A DNA stretch of 36,158 nucleotides from contig CAMCYL010000020.1 of assembly GCA_945883905.1 (NCBI GenBank), positions 1 to 36,158 of the forward strand, written 5' to 3'. A model generated the notes under the pieces. It was not told the origin of the DNA, searched no databases, and saw nothing but the letters and a program-made list of their open reading frames with translations. The translations under genes were made by a program, and so were the position numbers. Numbering within the stretch: position 1 is the first letter of the stretch; each line of letters begins with the position of its first letter. Below are positions 36,015 to 36,158 of the stretch, one piece after another. The stretch is from Akkermansia muciniphila (lineage in GTDB: Bacteria > Verrucomicrobiota > Verrucomicrobiia > Methylacidiphilales > CAMAQI01).

Positions 36015-36158
36015 GTGCGCCGTCGAGGACGGCGTCCTAACAGGTGAAAGTCCTGTCGGTTGAATTAGACGATTCGCAACCGTAAGGGGTGTCAACGTTC
36101 GGGCGGTGTCAGCGGAGGTCGCATGATGAGAAAGGACGCTGGAGAAAGACGGGAGATC
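36015..36158 (+). ncRNA. Probable 5' end of a group II intron, cut by window edge
   Basis: From 36015 the sequence starts GTGCGCC, then a short hairpin returning as GGCG, then CCTAACAGGTGAAAGTCCTG, then CGCAACCGTAAGGGG. GTGCG at the 5' splice site, the GGTGAAAGTCC segment and the AACCGTAAGG segment of domain I are recurrent in bacterial group II introns. The reverse transcriptase frame and domains V-VI would lie beyond the window, so this is unconfirmed. The preceding ~50 bases after the truncated repeat hold no gene. Confidence 0.65.

Overview
The window looks like a chromosomal segment of a Gram-negative bacterium of moderate GC content. Outer-membrane lipid A synthesis (LpxA) and a type II-like secretin show the cell envelope type. 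A DUF4159 membrane protein, a RodZ-like protein, a YfbK-type sigma/anti-sigma pair, an McsA-like protein and a remnant of Na+-NQR subunit F together suggest the PVC superphylum, perhaps Verrucomicrobiota. That placement is an inference from gene content, not a measured phylogeny. The genes are ordinary length and tightly packed, with many 4-base start/stop overlaps.

Layout. Bases 1-707 hold no gene but contain the first copy of a ~440 bp repeat with terminal inverted repeats and nested hairpins. gyrB (TTG start) follows, then an ion-transporter-like membrane protein, a convergent RlmI-like rRNA methyltransferase, the second repeat copy, two coupled family 2 glycosyltransferases and an HDOD protein on the minus strand. 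From 9425 to 18309 a plus-strand run carries DUF4159 protein, RodZ-like protein, rimO, pgsA, a DUF1802 protein, a divergent dihydropteroate-synthase-like protein, a toxin-antitoxin pair, a glycosyltransferase, a TatD nuclease and a membrane rhodanese.

From 18313 to 30734 everything is on the minus strand. Read in transcription order: lpxA, a branched-chain aminotransferase, an McsA-like protein, an AraC regulator, a leftover nqrF 3' end, then a metabolic run: MBL hydrolase, 3-hydroxyisobutyrate-dehydrogenase-like protein, TIM-barrel isomerase, large ferritin-like protein, zinc alcohol dehydrogenase, esterase, FdhF/YdeP-type molybdoenzyme and fdhD. The last four resemble the logic of a thiol-dependent formaldehyde-to-formate-to-CO2 route, although substrates cannot be read from sequence.

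queE is the one plus-strand gene after that. It runs into an anti-sigma/YfbK-like gene coupled to an ECF sigma factor, followed upstream by panD and a secretin gene. The window closes with a truncated third copy of the repeat and what looks like the 5' end of a group II intron running off the edge.

The most interesting items are the palindromic repeat family, the YfbK-like protein that has lost its whole VWA domain while gaining an anti-sigma-like N-terminus, the nqrF fossil between the AraC gene and the metabolic run, the degenerate DHPS paralogue, and the alcohol dehydrogenase/esterase/molybdoenzyme cluster with its uncharacterised ferritin-like member.
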